Positions 18,068 through 27,341 of a stretch of DNA of 64,000 bases are shown piece by piece. The stretch comes from Leptospira soteropolitanensis. Lineage in GTDB: Bacteria; Spirochaetota; Leptospiria; Leptospirales; Leptospiraceae. Under the pieces are notes generated by a model, which saw nothing but the letters and a program-made list of their open reading frames with translations, was not told the DNA's origin and did not search any database. How positions within the stretch are numbered: position 1 is the first letter of the stretch; the number at the start of each line of letters is the position of its first letter. The stretch is taken from contig NZ_JAMQPN010000001.1 of assembly GCF_026151655.1 (NCBI RefSeq), positions 124,001 through 188,000 on the forward strand, written 5' to 3'. A program made the translations under genes and the position numbers.

Positions 18068-19960
18068 ATGGTAGCAGACAAAAACAAATATGTCTATTGG
18101 ACTAAATTCCAAAAAGATACAAGTCCGTTACTACGTCGATTTCTTTTAGCAGCTTCCGGTTTATTTGCCATAGCCGCAAGCTTACACATTCTTCCCCTAC
18201 TAACACAGCAAGGTGAGGTGGATTTTCTTTTCTTCGCAGTCGATCTTAGTTTCTCCGGGATTCTATTTTTAGAATATTTACTAAAGAACAAAGTACCACT
18301 AATCATTCGTGTTTTTAGTTTAATCACTGCAACGGTGTTCCTCTCTGTATTGTCCTATGTCCGCAGCGGACTTCTTGGAAGCGCAGAAATCTCATTAACA
18401 TTTATGGTTGTTTCTTTTTATATATTTCTTCCACCAATAGTAAGTTTGGTTTCTTCTATCATAATATCTTTATTACCTGCTTTATTCGGAGGTATCATTT
18501 ATATTGGTTGGCTTCGTTTTCCTGATTCCCTGGGTATCCGAAACAATAATCCTAGAGAATGGATTTTTAATTCTATTAGCTTAATTTTATTTTCAGTCTT
18601 AACCGGTTTTTTAATCCAAAGACTGCGTTCCAAATTGATTAAAAATATAGTTTATCTCAAGGAATCCAGAAGCAAAATATTAAAATCACAAAAACACATC
18701 GACAAATTAGCATTTTACGATTCACTTACACATTTACCAAACAGGCATTTATTTGATAAACTAATTCAAAATAGAATCAACTCCGGTATTTCAGAATCCT
18801 TACTTCTTTTAATCAATTTAAAAGGATTAAAAGTAATCAATGCACTACATGGCATTGAATTTGGAGATCAAATTTTAACTTTAACTGGATGTGTTTTAAA
18901 GTTATATACGGATGAAAAACCGGACATTCTAGTTGCTAGTTTAGGTGGTGATGAATTTATTCTTTGGATTGAAAATTCTACAAAATCAAAAATCGAAGAG
19001 GCCATTGTAAATTTTGATCTCAATAACAATGAATTGCTGACTCCAGAACGACTTGGTCACAGGTTACAATACCGAGTTTCAGGAATCCAATTTCCAAATG
19101 ATGCAACAAATCTGGACGAAATGACTAGAAAACTATCGATAGCTATGAATGTGGCCAGGGATGGAATCTTAACAAAATTAGTTTGGTTCCAAGCAGGGAT
19201 GGAACAAAAAATTGAAAGAGAACAAAAATTAAAAAACTATTTAGAGAAGGCAATCAATAACAGTAACTTCAAAATCGCTTATCAAGAAAAGGTCGATATC
19301 ACTTCCAAAAAAACTGTAGGACTCGAAGCACTTGCTAGGTGGAGTTTACCTGAATTTGGAGAGGTAGCTCCAGATGAATTTATACCCATCATCACCAATT
19401 CCGAGTTAATTGTTCCATTCGGGAAATGTATTTTCGAAAAAGTAATATCTCATATCCCGAAGTTATTGGATTTATATGGAAACCAAATTAAGATATCTAT
19501 CAACATCTCCCCAATATTCTTTTTATATCCCAACTTCAACGAATACATTATTCATTATTTAATGGATCACAAAATTGATCCCAAATATCTCATCTTCGAA
19601 ATCACAGAAGATGTATTTTTAGATGAAATAGAGACTATCCAACAGATTGTATCAGAACTCAGATCAAAAGGAATTTCTGTTTCGCTAGATGATTTTGGAA
19701 AGGGTTATTCCTCTCTTCATTATATGCAAAAAATACAATTTGATGAATTAAAAATTGATAAATCATTTTTGAATGACATCGCCTGTTCGGATAGAAATTT
19801 TCTACTCTTAGAATCTATTTGTCATTTAGCAGATTCCTTAGGACTCAAAACCATTGCGGAAGGAATCGAAAGTGAAGAACAACTACAAAGACTAAAACAA
19901 ACCACTTGCCATGTGGTCCAAGGTTATTTGTATTCAAAACCTCAGATTTTATTTGATTGA
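18068..19960 (+). CDS. Membrane GGDEF-EAL protein, GGDEF probably inactive
   Basis: From ATG 18068 (630 residues) there are about five to six membrane segments at 25-190, then a GGDEF-type domain and an EAL domain. The GGDEF signature itself is kept (293-297), but the upstream metal/substrate block reads LINLKGLKVINA where active cyclases have LDxDxFKxxND: the first Asp is Asn250 and the Asp of ND is Ala259. No RxxD site is present. The EAL domain keeps EALARW (418-420), EITED, LDDFGKGYSSL, KIDKSF and AEGIESEEQ. I infer a membrane c-di-GMP phosphodiesterase with a degenerate cyclase domain. An alternative TTG start at 17999 would overlap the divergent gene. Confidence 0.85.
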   Translation: MVADKNKYVYWTKFQKDTSPLLRRFLLAASGLFAIAASLHILPLLTQQGEVDFLFFAVDLSFSGILFLEYLLKNKVPLIIRVFSLITATVFLSVLSYVRSGLLGSAEISLTFMVVSFYIFLPPIVSLVSSIIISLLPALFGGIIYIGWLRFPDSLGIRNNNPREWIFNSISLILFSVLTGFLIQRLRSKLIKNIVYLKESRSKILKSQKHIDKLAFYDSLTHLPNRHLFDKLIQNRINSGISESLLLLINLKGLKVINALHGIEFGDQILTLTGCVLKLYTDEKPDILVASLGGDEFILWIENSTKSKIEEAIVNFDLNNNELLTPERLGHRLQYRVSGIQFPNDATNLDEMTRKLSIAMNVARDGILTKLVWFQAGMEQKIEREQKLKNYLEKAINNSNFKIAYQEKVDITSKKTVGLEALARWSLPEFGEVAPDEFIPIITNSELIVPFGKCIFEKVISHIPKLLDLYGNQIKISINISPIFFLYPNFNEYIIHYLMDHKIDPKYLIFEITEDVFLDEIETIQQIVSELRSKGISVSLDDFGKGYSSLHYMQKIQFDELKIDKSFLNDIACSDRNFLLLESICHLADSLGLKTIAEGIESEEQLQRLKQTTCHVVQGYLYSKPQILFD

Positions 19961-20042
19961 AGATAACGATTTTACAATTTCAGTTTAATTTCTTTTCTTT
20001 CTTTAGTTGCAGAGAAAAAACAAATTTGAAAATCTATCCCGT

Positions 20043-20969
20043 ATGGGACTAGGTCATACTCATTCTAAACACGACCATCACTCACACGATCATAACCATC
20101 TTCATTCAACTTCCTCGTCTAAAAATTTGGCTTGGGCATTTGCGCTTAACTTAAGTTTCTCTATACTAGAATTAATCGGGGGATTTTTTTCCAATAGCAT
20201 CGCCATTATCTCCGATGCCTTCCATGACTTTGGTGATGCCTTATCTCTCGCGCTTGTTTGGTATCTACAAAAAGTTTCGACAAAACCGGAAGACAATTAT
20301 TTTGACTACGGTTACAAACGATTTTCCATTCTCGGAGCACTTATCATTTCAATCATTTTATCCGTTGGTTCCATCTTTATGATTATCGAATCAATCAAAA
20401 GATTTATCACTCCTGAAGAGACCAAAGCTGATGTTATGTTTGCGCTCGCCATCATTGGAGTAATTGTCAATGGTGCTGCAATGATTCGTCTCAACCACGG
20501 AAAGTCATTAACAGAAAAAGCAGTGTTTCTACATTTTTTGGAAGATATACTCGGTTGGATTGCAGTGCTTATTGGTAGCGTTGTTATGATGTATTTTCAA
20601 TTTCCTTGGTTTGACCCTTTGCTTTCCTTAGGGATTGCACTTTGGATTTTATGGAATGCTTATGGTAATATCAAACAAGTTATGGTTGTGATGTTACAAG
20701 CAGTGCCGGAATCAGTCGATCGGCATCATCTTATCGAACATTGGGAAAAAATCAAAGGCATTCAATCAATTCATGATATCAAAATTTGGAGTTTGGATGG
20801 AAACCACCATGTAGCTTCCTTACATGTATTAATTGAGAAAAATGTAAAATTAAATGAGTTCGCAGAGATCAAAGAAAAAATAAGAAAGGTTGCTTTAGAA
20901 TTTGAAATCATCCATACAACCATCGAACTTGAAACAGATGCTGAACAATGCGAACTCCATACCAAATGA
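20043..20969 (+). CDS. Cation diffusion facilitator (zinc/cobalt/cadmium exporter)
   Basis: This transporter exports divalent metal in exchange for protons. It has a His-rich N-terminal tail (HTHSKHDHHSHDHNHLH), six membrane helices at about 28-205, and a cytoplasmic C-terminal domain. The membrane metal site is visible as SDAFHDFGDALSLAL in helix 2 and HFLEDILGW in helix 5, the HxxxD pairs typical of zinc-type CDF proteins such as CzcD/ZitB. ATG at 20043 gives 308 residues; a TTG at 20007 is also open but lacks a ribosome-binding site. The gene lies 82 bp after the EAL gene and converges with the next one. Confidence 0.85.
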   Translation: MGLGHTHSKHDHHSHDHNHLHSTSSSKNLAWAFALNLSFSILELIGGFFSNSIAIISDAFHDFGDALSLALVWYLQKVSTKPEDNYFDYGYKRFSILGALIISIILSVGSIFMIIESIKRFITPEETKADVMFALAIIGVIVNGAAMIRLNHGKSLTEKAVFLHFLEDILGWIAVLIGSVVMMYFQFPWFDPLLSLGIALWILWNAYGNIKQVMVVMLQAVPESVDRHHLIEHWEKIKGIQSIHDIKIWSLDGNHHVASLHVLIEKNVKLNEFAEIKEKIRKVALEFEIIHTTIELETDAEQCELHTK

Positions 20970-20998
20970 AAATTTTCACTTAACGGGAATTTTCATTT
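20964..20998. terminator. Convergent AT-rich hairpin
   Basis: AAATGAAAATT (20964-20974) pairs with AATTTTCATTT (20988-20998) across a 13-nt loop. The stem spans the stop codons of the CDF gene and the converging minus-strand gene. It could end both transcripts, though the stem is AT-rich and the T-run is short. Confidence 0.45.
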
Positions 20999-21636
20999 TC
21001 CTTCTTATAAAGAGGTGGTAAAAATCTTTCAAACTGACCCACCTCTTCAATATTATGTTTGATCCAATGAAAACCATGTTGTTTGTCAAAAAACAAAAAC
21101 TCAAAGATGGGGCGTAACCACTTAAAACTAAGACCCTTCCAACCAACGATCAAACAATTTTCATAACAAGTTCCACCCTCAGTCTTCTTAAAACTATATT
21201 CCATTCTTGCTATCGGTAAAAAGCCATACAGTTTTGGATTATGAATGAAACCTTCCTCATCTAATTTTTCAATAGGACTTACCACGTTTACCAAATAGTT
21301 TTTATTCCTTCCTAAGTATTCTACGATTCTAAGTTCTGCCCCAGGTCCTACACTCCCATCAGGTTTTCTTTTTTCATAACTGACATGTACATGGTCTTCA
21401 GGATGCCAAACATGATAACGATTATAAATTTTCCCTTCATATTCAATATCACCTTCTAAATGTTGGAACCACCAAACCAACATTTTTGGATGCACTCCTT
21501 TGATTGTATCATGCCTGATCCAGTATTTTACTCTCCCGTCCGGTAACACTTCCCTTCCTGATTCTGCCGATTCCACCAATTTCCTATTCCACTGAATTTC
21601 CAACTTTGGAAGTAAACCCAATTGAACCTTTTTCAT
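20980..21636 (-). CDS. Putative PhlG/DAPG-hydrolase-like protein
   Basis: The 218-residue soluble protein has the pattern HPKMLVWWFQHLEG, then YHVWHPEDHVHV, then near the C-terminus HGFHWIKHNIEEVG. The tryptophan pair, the WHPEDH block and the HxxxE near the end resemble the zinc-binding Bet v 1-like fold of phloroglucinol (DAPG) hydrolases, although those are nearer 290 residues. If so, it would cleave a C-C bond in a phenolic ketone; the true substrate is unknown. AGGAG lies 6 nt before ATG 21636. The gene diverges from a TetR regulator, with two operator-like repeats in the spacer, so it is very likely that regulator's target. Confidence 0.55.
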   Translation of the reverse strand: MKKVQLGLLPKLEIQWNRKLVESAESGREVLPDGRVKYWIRHDTIKGVHPKMLVWWFQHLEGDIEYEGKIYNRYHVWHPEDHVHVSYEKRKPDGSVGPGAELRIVEYLGRNKNYLVNVVSPIEKLDEEGFIHNPKLYGFLPIARMEYSFKKTEGGTCYENCLIVGWKGLSFKWLRPIFEFLFFDKQHGFHWIKHNIEEVGQFERFLPPLYKKENENSR

Positions 21637-21649
21637 TCCGACTCCTATT

Positions 21650-21700
21650 GTATAGTAAATGCTATACTTTCGCTATTTCAATGTAAAGTAAATACTATAC
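21650..21700. promoter_or_regulatory. Two tandem TetR-type operator copies
   Basis: GTATAGTAAATGCTATAC (21650-21667) and GTAAAGTAAATACTATAC (21683-21700) share the form GTAWAGTAAATRCTATAC. The first is an inverted repeat with 6-bp arms. They are 33 bp apart start to start, about three helical turns. They sit between the divergent hydrolase gene and the TetR gene, the first ending 14 bp from the hydrolase ATG. This is the classic position for autorepression plus control of the neighbour. Confidence 0.7.
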
Positions 21701-21764
21701 AAAAAATCAATCGAAAAATTATGCCGTCCTGAAAAAATGATTCCAATCGAACTTGGGAGAACCC

Positions 21765-22421
21765 ATGAAACTGACTCTAAAGTTATTACAAAACGAATTT
21801 GATTCTTATAAAAGCCCTCAATCAGAAAAAGAAAAAAACATCGTAGAAGCAGCAGAGGAAGTTTTTGCAGAATTAGGCTTTGCCGGAGCTACAACTGCGG
21901 AATTAGCGAAAAGGGCAGATGTAACAGAACGAACTCTCTTTAAATATTTTCCTTCTAAGAGTGATTTATACAGACGAGTTCTATCTGGATTATTATTATC
22001 AACGATTGTTCCAGGCCATATGTCAGACCTCAAAGATAGATTACAAAACCTGAAACCAAACTTCAAAGAATGGTATATTTCCATTTTAAAAGCGAGATAC
22101 GCTGCCGTCGCAAAAGAGCCCCAAAAATTAAAACTTCTTCTCGGTGCCCTTCTTTTCTCAAAAGAATTTTCTGAGATCTTTGGGAATCTTTGGAAAATAA
22201 ACTTATATGATACTTCCGTAGAGGCCATCCAATACTTTCAAGGAATAGATGAAATTAGAAAGGATTTAGATCCAAATCAAATTGTGAGGGCTTCCTTTAG
22301 TTTAGCCGCAAGTTTTTTAATCACTAAATTTGTATTGGCACCAAAGTATCCTATAGATTCAGACAATGAAATGGAATCCATTTTTTCTATTTTCTATCAA
22401 GGAATCGAAAATGAAAAGTAA
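21765..22421 (+). CDS. TetR-family transcriptional regulator
   Basis: The 218-residue protein has an N-terminal helix-turn-helix (KNIVEAAEEVFAELGFAGAT, then TAELAKRADVTERTLFKYFPSKSDLY), which is the diagnostic TetR block. A variable helical ligand domain follows. ATG at 21765 has GGGAG 5 nt ahead; an in-frame TTG at 21753 is less likely because it lies ahead of this site. It diverges from the PhlG-like hydrolase gene, and two 18-bp repeats in the gap are its likely binding sites. It probably represses both genes until a small, perhaps aromatic, ligand binds; the ligand is inferred only from the neighbour. Confidence 0.85.
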   Translation: MKLTLKLLQNEFDSYKSPQSEKEKNIVEAAEEVFAELGFAGATTAELAKRADVTERTLFKYFPSKSDLYRRVLSGLLLSTIVPGHMSDLKDRLQNLKPNFKEWYISILKARYAAVAKEPQKLKLLLGALLFSKEFSEIFGNLWKINLYDTSVEAIQYFQGIDEIRKDLDPNQIVRASFSLAASFLITKFVLAPKYPIDSDNEMESIFSIFYQGIENEK

Positions 22422-22483
22422 ACGATACAAACTTGTTTGGAAAATTTAATTTTAGAATCTCTCTTTGGTTTAGTTTTCTTTAT

Positions 22484-23680
22484 CTAATCACTTCGGTTCG
22501 TTTTTTCTTTTTTAGGAAGTAATAAAATTACCTTTCCTTTGGTTAATAGATTGTTGGCAACTTCTTCCACTCCGTTTTCGCTTCCTAAATAATAATCTAA
22601 TCTCCCAACACCTGTAATAGCATTACCTCTGTCATGGACGAACACCAAATGATTGTTTACTGACCATTCATTTGATTGAAAAGATAATAGAACAGGAAAC
22701 CCCAAAGGAACATCCTTATCCATAGCAACAGAACGAAATGAAATCAAACGAATCCCTTGACTCCCGAATGGACCCAATACCGCGTTTACATCCTTATGTT
22801 TTGACTTTGGTAGATTTTCTCTTTCAAAAAAGATATATCTAGGATTTTTAAATATTGCATCTGTTACTTCCGTGGGTTTTGACTGCAAACAAGAGAAAAG
22901 ATGATAAGGTTTGAGACTGGGGCATATCCCTTTAAGAAAAACAGAAGGGCTAATATAATCCTTACCGTTATCTGCAGCATAATTGATCCGAAACATTTCC
23001 TTTGTTTCCGATTGAACCAAAGCTGATCCTTCTAATTGCGCTAAATGTAAATCTGTCAATCGTAGGAAAATGATTGGCTTAGAATATCTCTCCCAAGTAG
23101 TCTTATCTTTCCATCGATCTCTTGGAAAAAATTTTGGATTTTCACCTGAAAGAGAATCCGATTTAGGTGGTGACAACACAGGATATTGGTAATCGCCTTC
23201 CGGTTTAGTTTTACCATAAATTCGTACTTCATAATAAGCTGTTATCGTTGGGGGTCCTTCCGCTGAACTTAATTCCTTCAATTCAAAATGTTTTTTGATT
23301 TCATTTTGAATTTCAAAATGCGATTTATCCTGTATTTTTTTTTCTAGTTCCTCTAAGGATTTAAGCACCAGATCCGTGGAATACTCCTCTCGCCCAAAAT
23401 AAAATTTGTTATCTTTTGGAATCTTTTTGAAATACCCAATCGATTCCCTTAAAGCGGCCTCCAAATAAATATCTTTTACGGGGTTAGTTTTTTCAATGGA
23501 ACGAGAAGTTTGAGAATTGAAAACGAAAGACCGATTGGTTTTCTCCTTATTTTGGGGTTCCGCCTTTAGATCCATAGTGGCAGTCGAAAACAAACTAAGT
23601 CCCAAAACAATTACGGCAAATTTGATCCTCAGACAAAAAGCTAAGTCAATCCTTCTAGTGAGTACTTTGCCATTGCCCAT
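22484..23680 (-). CDS. mltA: MltA-type lytic murein transglycosylase
   Basis: This enzyme cleaves the glycan strands of peptidoglycan to 1,6-anhydro products. The 398-residue protein has an N-terminal export signal (hydrophobic stretch at about 18-38) without a clear lipobox. The MltA beta domain spans about 130-300, and a C-terminal 3D domain carries the Asp signature (VHDRGNAITGVGRLDYYLG). Active-site Asp residues of the 3D domain (HDRG and RLDYY) are present. ATG at 23680 is chosen. Unlike E. coli MltA it seems to be secreted or anchored by its uncleaved signal rather than lipidated. It converges with the TetR gene. Confidence 0.85.
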   Translation of the reverse strand: MGNGKVLTRRIDLAFCLRIKFAVIVLGLSLFSTATMDLKAEPQNKEKTNRSFVFNSQTSRSIEKTNPVKDIYLEAALRESIGYFKKIPKDNKFYFGREEYSTDLVLKSLEELEKKIQDKSHFEIQNEIKKHFELKELSSAEGPPTITAYYEVRIYGKTKPEGDYQYPVLSPPKSDSLSGENPKFFPRDRWKDKTTWERYSKPIIFLRLTDLHLAQLEGSALVQSETKEMFRINYAADNGKDYISPSVFLKGICPSLKPYHLFSCLQSKPTEVTDAIFKNPRYIFFERENLPKSKHKDVNAVLGPFGSQGIRLISFRSVAMDKDVPLGFPVLLSFQSNEWSVNNHLVFVHDRGNAITGVGRLDYYLGSENGVEEVANNLLTKGKVILLLPKKEKTNRSD

Positions 23681-23715
23681 AGGATCTTGTTATCTTCTCT
23701 ACTTCGATTCAGAAA

Positions 23716-23728
23716 ACCATTAAATGGT
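23716..23728. promoter_or_regulatory. Short palindrome upstream of mltA
   Basis: ACCATTAAATGGT is a perfect inverted repeat around a central A, 36 bp ahead of the mltA ATG on the minus strand. It could be an operator. It is short enough to be chance. Confidence 0.2.
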
Positions 23729-23763
23729 AGGAAGGGATGATAACTTGGACTCAAGGAATCAAC

Positions 23764-23808
23764 ATGTATGGTGATCTCTCAGGAAAGTTTTTGCCTTATG
23801 TCTCATAA
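23764..23808 (+). CDS. Possible 14-residue leader peptide upstream of rpmH
   Basis: ATG at 23764 has AAGGA 6 nt upstream and opens a 14-codon frame (MYGDLSGKFLPYVS, stop TAA at 23806). The end of the frame forms a CTTATG-TCT-CATAAG hairpin (23795-23809). It lies 114 bp before rpmH. This could be a leader peptide, or chance; the rest of 23681-23922 has no other gene I can support. Confidence 0.25.
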   Translation: MYGDLSGKFLPYVS

Positions 23809-23922
23809 GAAAGGCCCTGTCCAATCATTTTTCCCAATTCCCCTTGACTTCCCTGGGGGTACCAAAAACCTTTCAAAAGACCTCATATTTTTGCGATCAT
23901 ATATAGATTAATTAGGTGTTTC

Positions 23923-24084
23923 ATGAAACGTACATTCCAACCGAGTAAAATTAAACGCGTGAGAACTCACGGATTCCGAGCCAGAATGGCTACCCCAGGC
24001 GGAAGAAATGTGATTGCCGCACGAAGAAGAAAAGGACGCGCAAAATTGACTGTTTCCGACGAAAAAATCGGGAGAAAGTTCTAA
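23923..24084 (+). CDS. rpmH: 50S ribosomal protein L34
   Basis: The 53-residue protein starts [20 protein letters not shown] and runs through [19 protein letters not shown], the near-invariant L34 sequence. It has the usual high Arg/Lys content. ATG at 23923 has AGGTG upstream. A few extra residues ([11 protein letters not shown]) extend past the usual 44-46-residue end. It heads the conserved cluster rpmH-rnpA-yidD-yidC-jag-mnmE, which in many bacteria lies beside dnaA and the origin; no dnaA is seen here. Confidence 0.97.
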   Translation: MKRTFQPSKIKRVRTHGFRARMATPGGRNVIAARRRKGRAKLTVSDEKIGRKF

Positions 24085-24155
24085 TTTAGGAGCTTCCAGC
24101 GGAGACCCTTCGCGACCAAACCAGGATCCAGGAACTTTTTCGTCAGAATCGAAAA

Positions 24156-24416
24156 ATGGGCAGGCCACCCATGCGATGGCTTGTCCGAAAAAACGGCCTT
24201 CCGTTTGCCAGTTTTTTATTTTGCCCCGATAAAACTCACAAAACAGCCGTTCTTCGCAACCATTCAAAACGAATTCTCCGGGAGCTGGTTAGGAAATATC
24301 TTTCTTCGATACCTGTAGGATACGATTGTGCCCTACTCGTTCAGAAAGATTTTGCGAAACTATCTAAGGAAGATCGAGAGGTGCTTTTCCTTTCGGTACT
24401 AAAACAATTCCCATGA
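24156..24416 (+). CDS. rnpA: RNase P protein component (start unclear)
   Basis: This is the basic protein subunit of RNase P, which matures tRNA 5' ends. Position between rpmH and yidD and the RNR-like block [15 protein letters not shown] identify it. ATG at 24156 gives only 86 residues, against about 110-120 for the family. The same frame is open back to 24090, and its translation (RIQELFRQ segment) matches the missing first helix of RnpA. That stretch has no ATG, GTG or TTG, although a perfect AGGAG lies at 24088-24092. Either an unusual start codon is used, a base is wrong, or the short form is made. The end overlaps yidD by 4 bp. Confidence 0.8.
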   Translation: MGRPPMRWLVRKNGLPFASFLFCPDKTHKTAVLRNHSKRILRELVRKYLSSIPVGYDCALLVQKDFAKLSKEDREVLFLSVLKQFP

Positions 24417-24640
24417 ATCGGCTGTTTTTGGTTCTTATTTACCTCTACAAAAAACTGCTGTCCCCTCTATTGCCTCCGGCTTGCCGGTTTACCCCCAGTT
24501 GTTCTGAATACGCCAAACAAGCGTTTGAAACTTATCCTTGGTATAAAGCACTTGTTCTTAGTGTAGTCAGAATATCAAAATGTCACCCTTACCATGAAGG
24601 TGGACATGATCCTTTACCGAAATCCTTTAACAAGAGTTAA
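24413..24640 (+). CDS. yidD: Membrane protein insertion efficiency factor YidD
   Basis: The 75-residue protein carries the family block [16 protein letters not shown] followed by [14 protein letters not shown], with the conserved cysteines at CRFTPSCS and the KCHP motif. An N-terminal amphipathic/hydrophobic segment attaches it to the inner membrane, where it assists YidC-dependent insertion. It overlaps rnpA by 4 bp (ATGA) and is followed by yidC after 3 bp, so the three are surely co-translated from one mRNA. Confidence 0.95.
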   Translation: MNRLFLVLIYLYKKLLSPLLPPACRFTPSCSEYAKQAFETYPWYKALVLSVVRISKCHPYHEGGHDPLPKSFNKS

Positions 24641-24643
24641 CTT

Positions 24644-26581
24644 ATGCAAAATGATTCCACTAACAGACAAGGTCGTTTATTCCTCGCGCTATTTCTCAGT
24701 TTAGCAGTATGGATGGGGATTAACTATTTCTTCTTTCCACCACAACCACCGAAACCAAAAACCGCTGATGAGGCTTCCAACAAGGAAGGCTCAGAAAAAA
24801 CAACAGATCAAAAATCCGAAATCAAAAAAACAACAACGGAAACTACAAAGTTAAATCCAGTAAAACCAGAAGATGTAAAAACCTTCTCATTAAAAACGGA
24901 TTCTTTCCTTGTTCATTTCTCCAGTTTGGGTGGAAGGATCACAGAATATTACATTAAAGACCATAAAGAACCAGATGGTTCCGAGTTTGTCATTGCAAGA
25001 GACCCTAAATTTCAAATTGAGTTTGATGGCCAAACAGAAAAAGCTGTGGAACTTACACGAGGCCAAGGTTTTGACTTCAACATCATTGAAGACAAAGATA
25101 CCATTCCTTTTTCAGCATATAACTTGGTGAACTTTAGTTCTAGTTATAATGCAGAAACAAAAACTGTGATTTTCGAAGCACCTTCGTTAGATGGTAAATA
25201 CACAATCCAAAAGAAATTCCAGTTTTTTCCTTCTGAAAACTATTTTAAATTCCATTTAACACTTAAGAACAGATCAAACGAAACCATTAATATCTCTCCA
25301 TCTAAATCTGATGTTTACTTTAGATCCTTTAGTTCTCTTGGACCGGTATTAAAGAAAAAAGAAGATTTTAATGACCGAGACAATGCTCACTACTTCCGCT
25401 ATTACTACTTGGATGGAAGTTTTAAAGATCACGTCGATGGAACCAGCACACAAGGTTTTTTTGATAACCTCTTTGGTTCAAACGAAGGAAAAGACACTCG
25501 GTACGAAATTAAAAAAGGTTCTAATGACAAAGTGGATTTTGTGGGAACAGGAAGCCGTTACTTCATCGGTGTCATTGACCCACTGAATGACAACCCTGCA
25601 GGAGTCCTTCTTGATAATCGAAAAGGAAACGAAACAGGAGTCCTTCTTGTTTATGACAATTGGAAACTCGGACCAGGTGAAGAAGTAAACTTAGATTATG
25701 CAGCGTATGTAGGTGTTCGAGAACTTGACGGGACTGCATTCCGTGACAGTAAACTCGATCCAAAAATTAACAAAGACTCGGCGTTTGCGGGCCTTAGTGA
25801 TTCTCTCGACAAATCTTTTAACCAAGGGATTACAACCCCGCTTCGTAACGGAATTGTTTGGATCTTAAAAAAGATTTATTTAGTGATACCTAATTATGGT
25901 TGGGCGATTGTCATTTTTGCGATCCTCTTTAAATTAGCCTTTTATCCGCTAAACAAAAAACAGGCGGAATCGATGAAGAAGATGCAGGAGTTATCTCCGC
26001 AAATCAAACTTATCAATGAAAAGTACGCAGATGATCCTAAACTCAAACAAGAAAAAACGGTAGAGTTATACAAAAAGAACGGAACTAATCCGATGGCGGG
26101 TTGCCTTCCTATGCTCATCCAAATTCCTATCTTCATCGCACTATATACTGCGTTCTCTGATACAGTGGATCTTTGGAACTCTCCTTTTTTATGGATTAAA
26201 GATTTAAGTGAACCAGATACAGTTTACACCACTCCAAAGTTAGCGTTTATTGGAGCTCTTGGAATCAACATTTTACCTCTCATCATGGTTGCAACGCAAG
26301 TAGTTCAATCCAGAATGACAACTGTTTCCACTGATCCAAACCAAAAGATGATGATGTACATGATGCCAGTAATCATGTTATATTTCTTCTGGTCAATGCC
26401 TGCTGGTGTAACAATGTATTGGACCATGCAAAATATTCTATCCATCGCACAACAAGTGTATACGAATAAATTTGGTAAATCAGAAGACAAAAAGCCAACA
26501 AATAATGGCCCAGAACCAGCAAACAAAGCTTCGACGGTAGCTCGACCTGGATTCAGAAACCAAAACAAAAAGAAAAAATGA
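24644..26581 (+). CDS. yidC: Membrane protein insertase YidC
   Basis: This protein inserts and folds inner-membrane proteins with or without SecYEG. The 645-residue Gram-negative form has one N-terminal membrane helix (about 10-28), a Lys/Thr-rich linker, a periplasmic beta-sandwich at about 80-385, and a C-terminal five-helix insertase core from about 405. Core landmarks are [40 protein letters not shown] and [14 protein letters not shown]. The C-terminal tail is basic (NQNKKKK), as in forms that touch the ribosome. It is 3 bp after yidD and 28 bp before jag. Confidence 0.95.
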   Translation: MQNDSTNRQGRLFLALFLSLAVWMGINYFFFPPQPPKPKTADEASNKEGSEKTTDQKSEIKKTTTETTKLNPVKPEDVKTFSLKTDSFLVHFSSLGGRITEYYIKDHKEPDGSEFVIARDPKFQIEFDGQTEKAVELTRGQGFDFNIIEDKDTIPFSAYNLVNFSSSYNAETKTVIFEAPSLDGKYTIQKKFQFFPSENYFKFHLTLKNRSNETINISPSKSDVYFRSFSSLGPVLKKKEDFNDRDNAHYFRYYYLDGSFKDHVDGTSTQGFFDNLFGSNEGKDTRYEIKKGSNDKVDFVGTGSRYFIGVIDPLNDNPAGVLLDNRKGNETGVLLVYDNWKLGPGEEVNLDYAAYVGVRELDGTAFRDSKLDPKINKDSAFAGLSDSLDKSFNQGITTPLRNGIVWILKKIYLVIPNYGWAIVIFAILFKLAFYPLNKKQAESMKKMQELSPQIKLINEKYADDPKLKQEKTVELYKKNGTNPMAGCLPMLIQIPIFIALYTAFSDTVDLWNSPFLWIKDLSEPDTVYTTPKLAFIGALGINILPLIMVATQVVQSRMTTVSTDPNQKMMMYMMPVIMLYFFWSMPAGVTMYWTMQNILSIAQQVYTNKFGKSEDKKPTNNGPEPANKASTVARPGFRNQNKKKK

Positions 26582-26609
26582 AATCATTGTTTAACAAGGA
26601 AGATTACAG

Positions 26610-27341
26610 ATGAATAATTACATTTTCGAAGCCGAAGGAAAAACGAAAAGTGAGGCAGAAGAATATTCTCTCGAAACACTTCGTCTCCAACCAGGCGATT
26701 TAAGATTCGAAGTAGTTGATTCCGGGAAATCCGGATTTTTAGGAATCACACAAAAAAAACCTGCCGTTGTACGTGCGTTTGTTGCAAACAACGATATCCC
26801 ATCCGAAAAAATTATCCACGGAGTAATCATTACTATTTTGAAAAAAATGGGAATTCCGGCTGAGGTAGTAGGAATGGGTGATGTAGATGGAAAAATCTAT
26901 GTCGAACTTACTAGTAAAGAATCTGGACTCATCATCGGAAAAAGAGGAGGCACTTTAGATTCTCTTCAATTCCTACTAAACCTAATGGTTGATCCAAAAA
27001 TTCGTCATAACCGAAAAATTGTATTGGATATTGAATCTTATCGCGACAAACGCGAGTTATCTCTTATTCGATTGGCAAAATCTATAGCTGCATCCGTGAT
27101 CAAATCAGGAAGATCTAAACTATTAGATCCAATGAATCCTTTCGAAAGACGAATTGTACACATGGCAATTCAAGATGACGAAAGAGTATTCACAAGGTCA
27201 GAAGGAAACGGAACTTTTAAAAGAGTTCGTGTTATCTCTGCAAAAGAAAAACATAAATACAAAGATTTGGAAGATCCTTCTAAAAAAGGCCTTCCTGTAG
27301 AAGACTTTGCAGACGGAGTAGACCAAGAAGATCTTGATTGA
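26610..27341 (+). CDS. jag: RNA-binding protein Jag/KhpB
   Basis: The 243-residue protein has a Jag-N domain (about 1-52, [16 protein letters not shown]), a KH domain with the GKRGG loop ([17 protein letters not shown] at about 108-125), and an R3H domain near the end of the folded part ([17 protein letters not shown]). An acidic tail follows. It binds RNA and in Gram-positives affects cell elongation with KhpA; in spirochaetes its role is less clear. It lies between yidC and mnmE and overlaps mnmE by 8 bp. Confidence 0.93.
   Translation: MNNYIFEAEGKTKSEAEEYSLETLRLQPGDLRFEVVDSGKSGFLGITQKKPAVVRAFVANNDIPSEKIIHGVIITILKKMGIPAEVVGMGDVDGKIYVELTSKESGLIIGKRGGTLDSLQFLLNLMVDPKIRHNRKIVLDIESYRDKRELSLIRLAKSIAASVIKSGRSKLLDPMNPFERRIVHMAIQDDERVFTRSEGNGTFKRVRVISAKEKHKYKDLEDPSKKGLPVEDFADGVDQEDLD

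Noticed and set aside
23844..23849. TTGACT as a -35 element for rpmH
   Set aside because: No acceptable -10 lies 16-18 bp downstream. A TATAGAT at 23902 is too far away, so I do not call a promoter.
23908..24267. 119-codon minus-strand frame over rpmH and rnpA
   Set aside because: It is the reverse of rpmH and rnpA, whose products are certain. It has no independent support.
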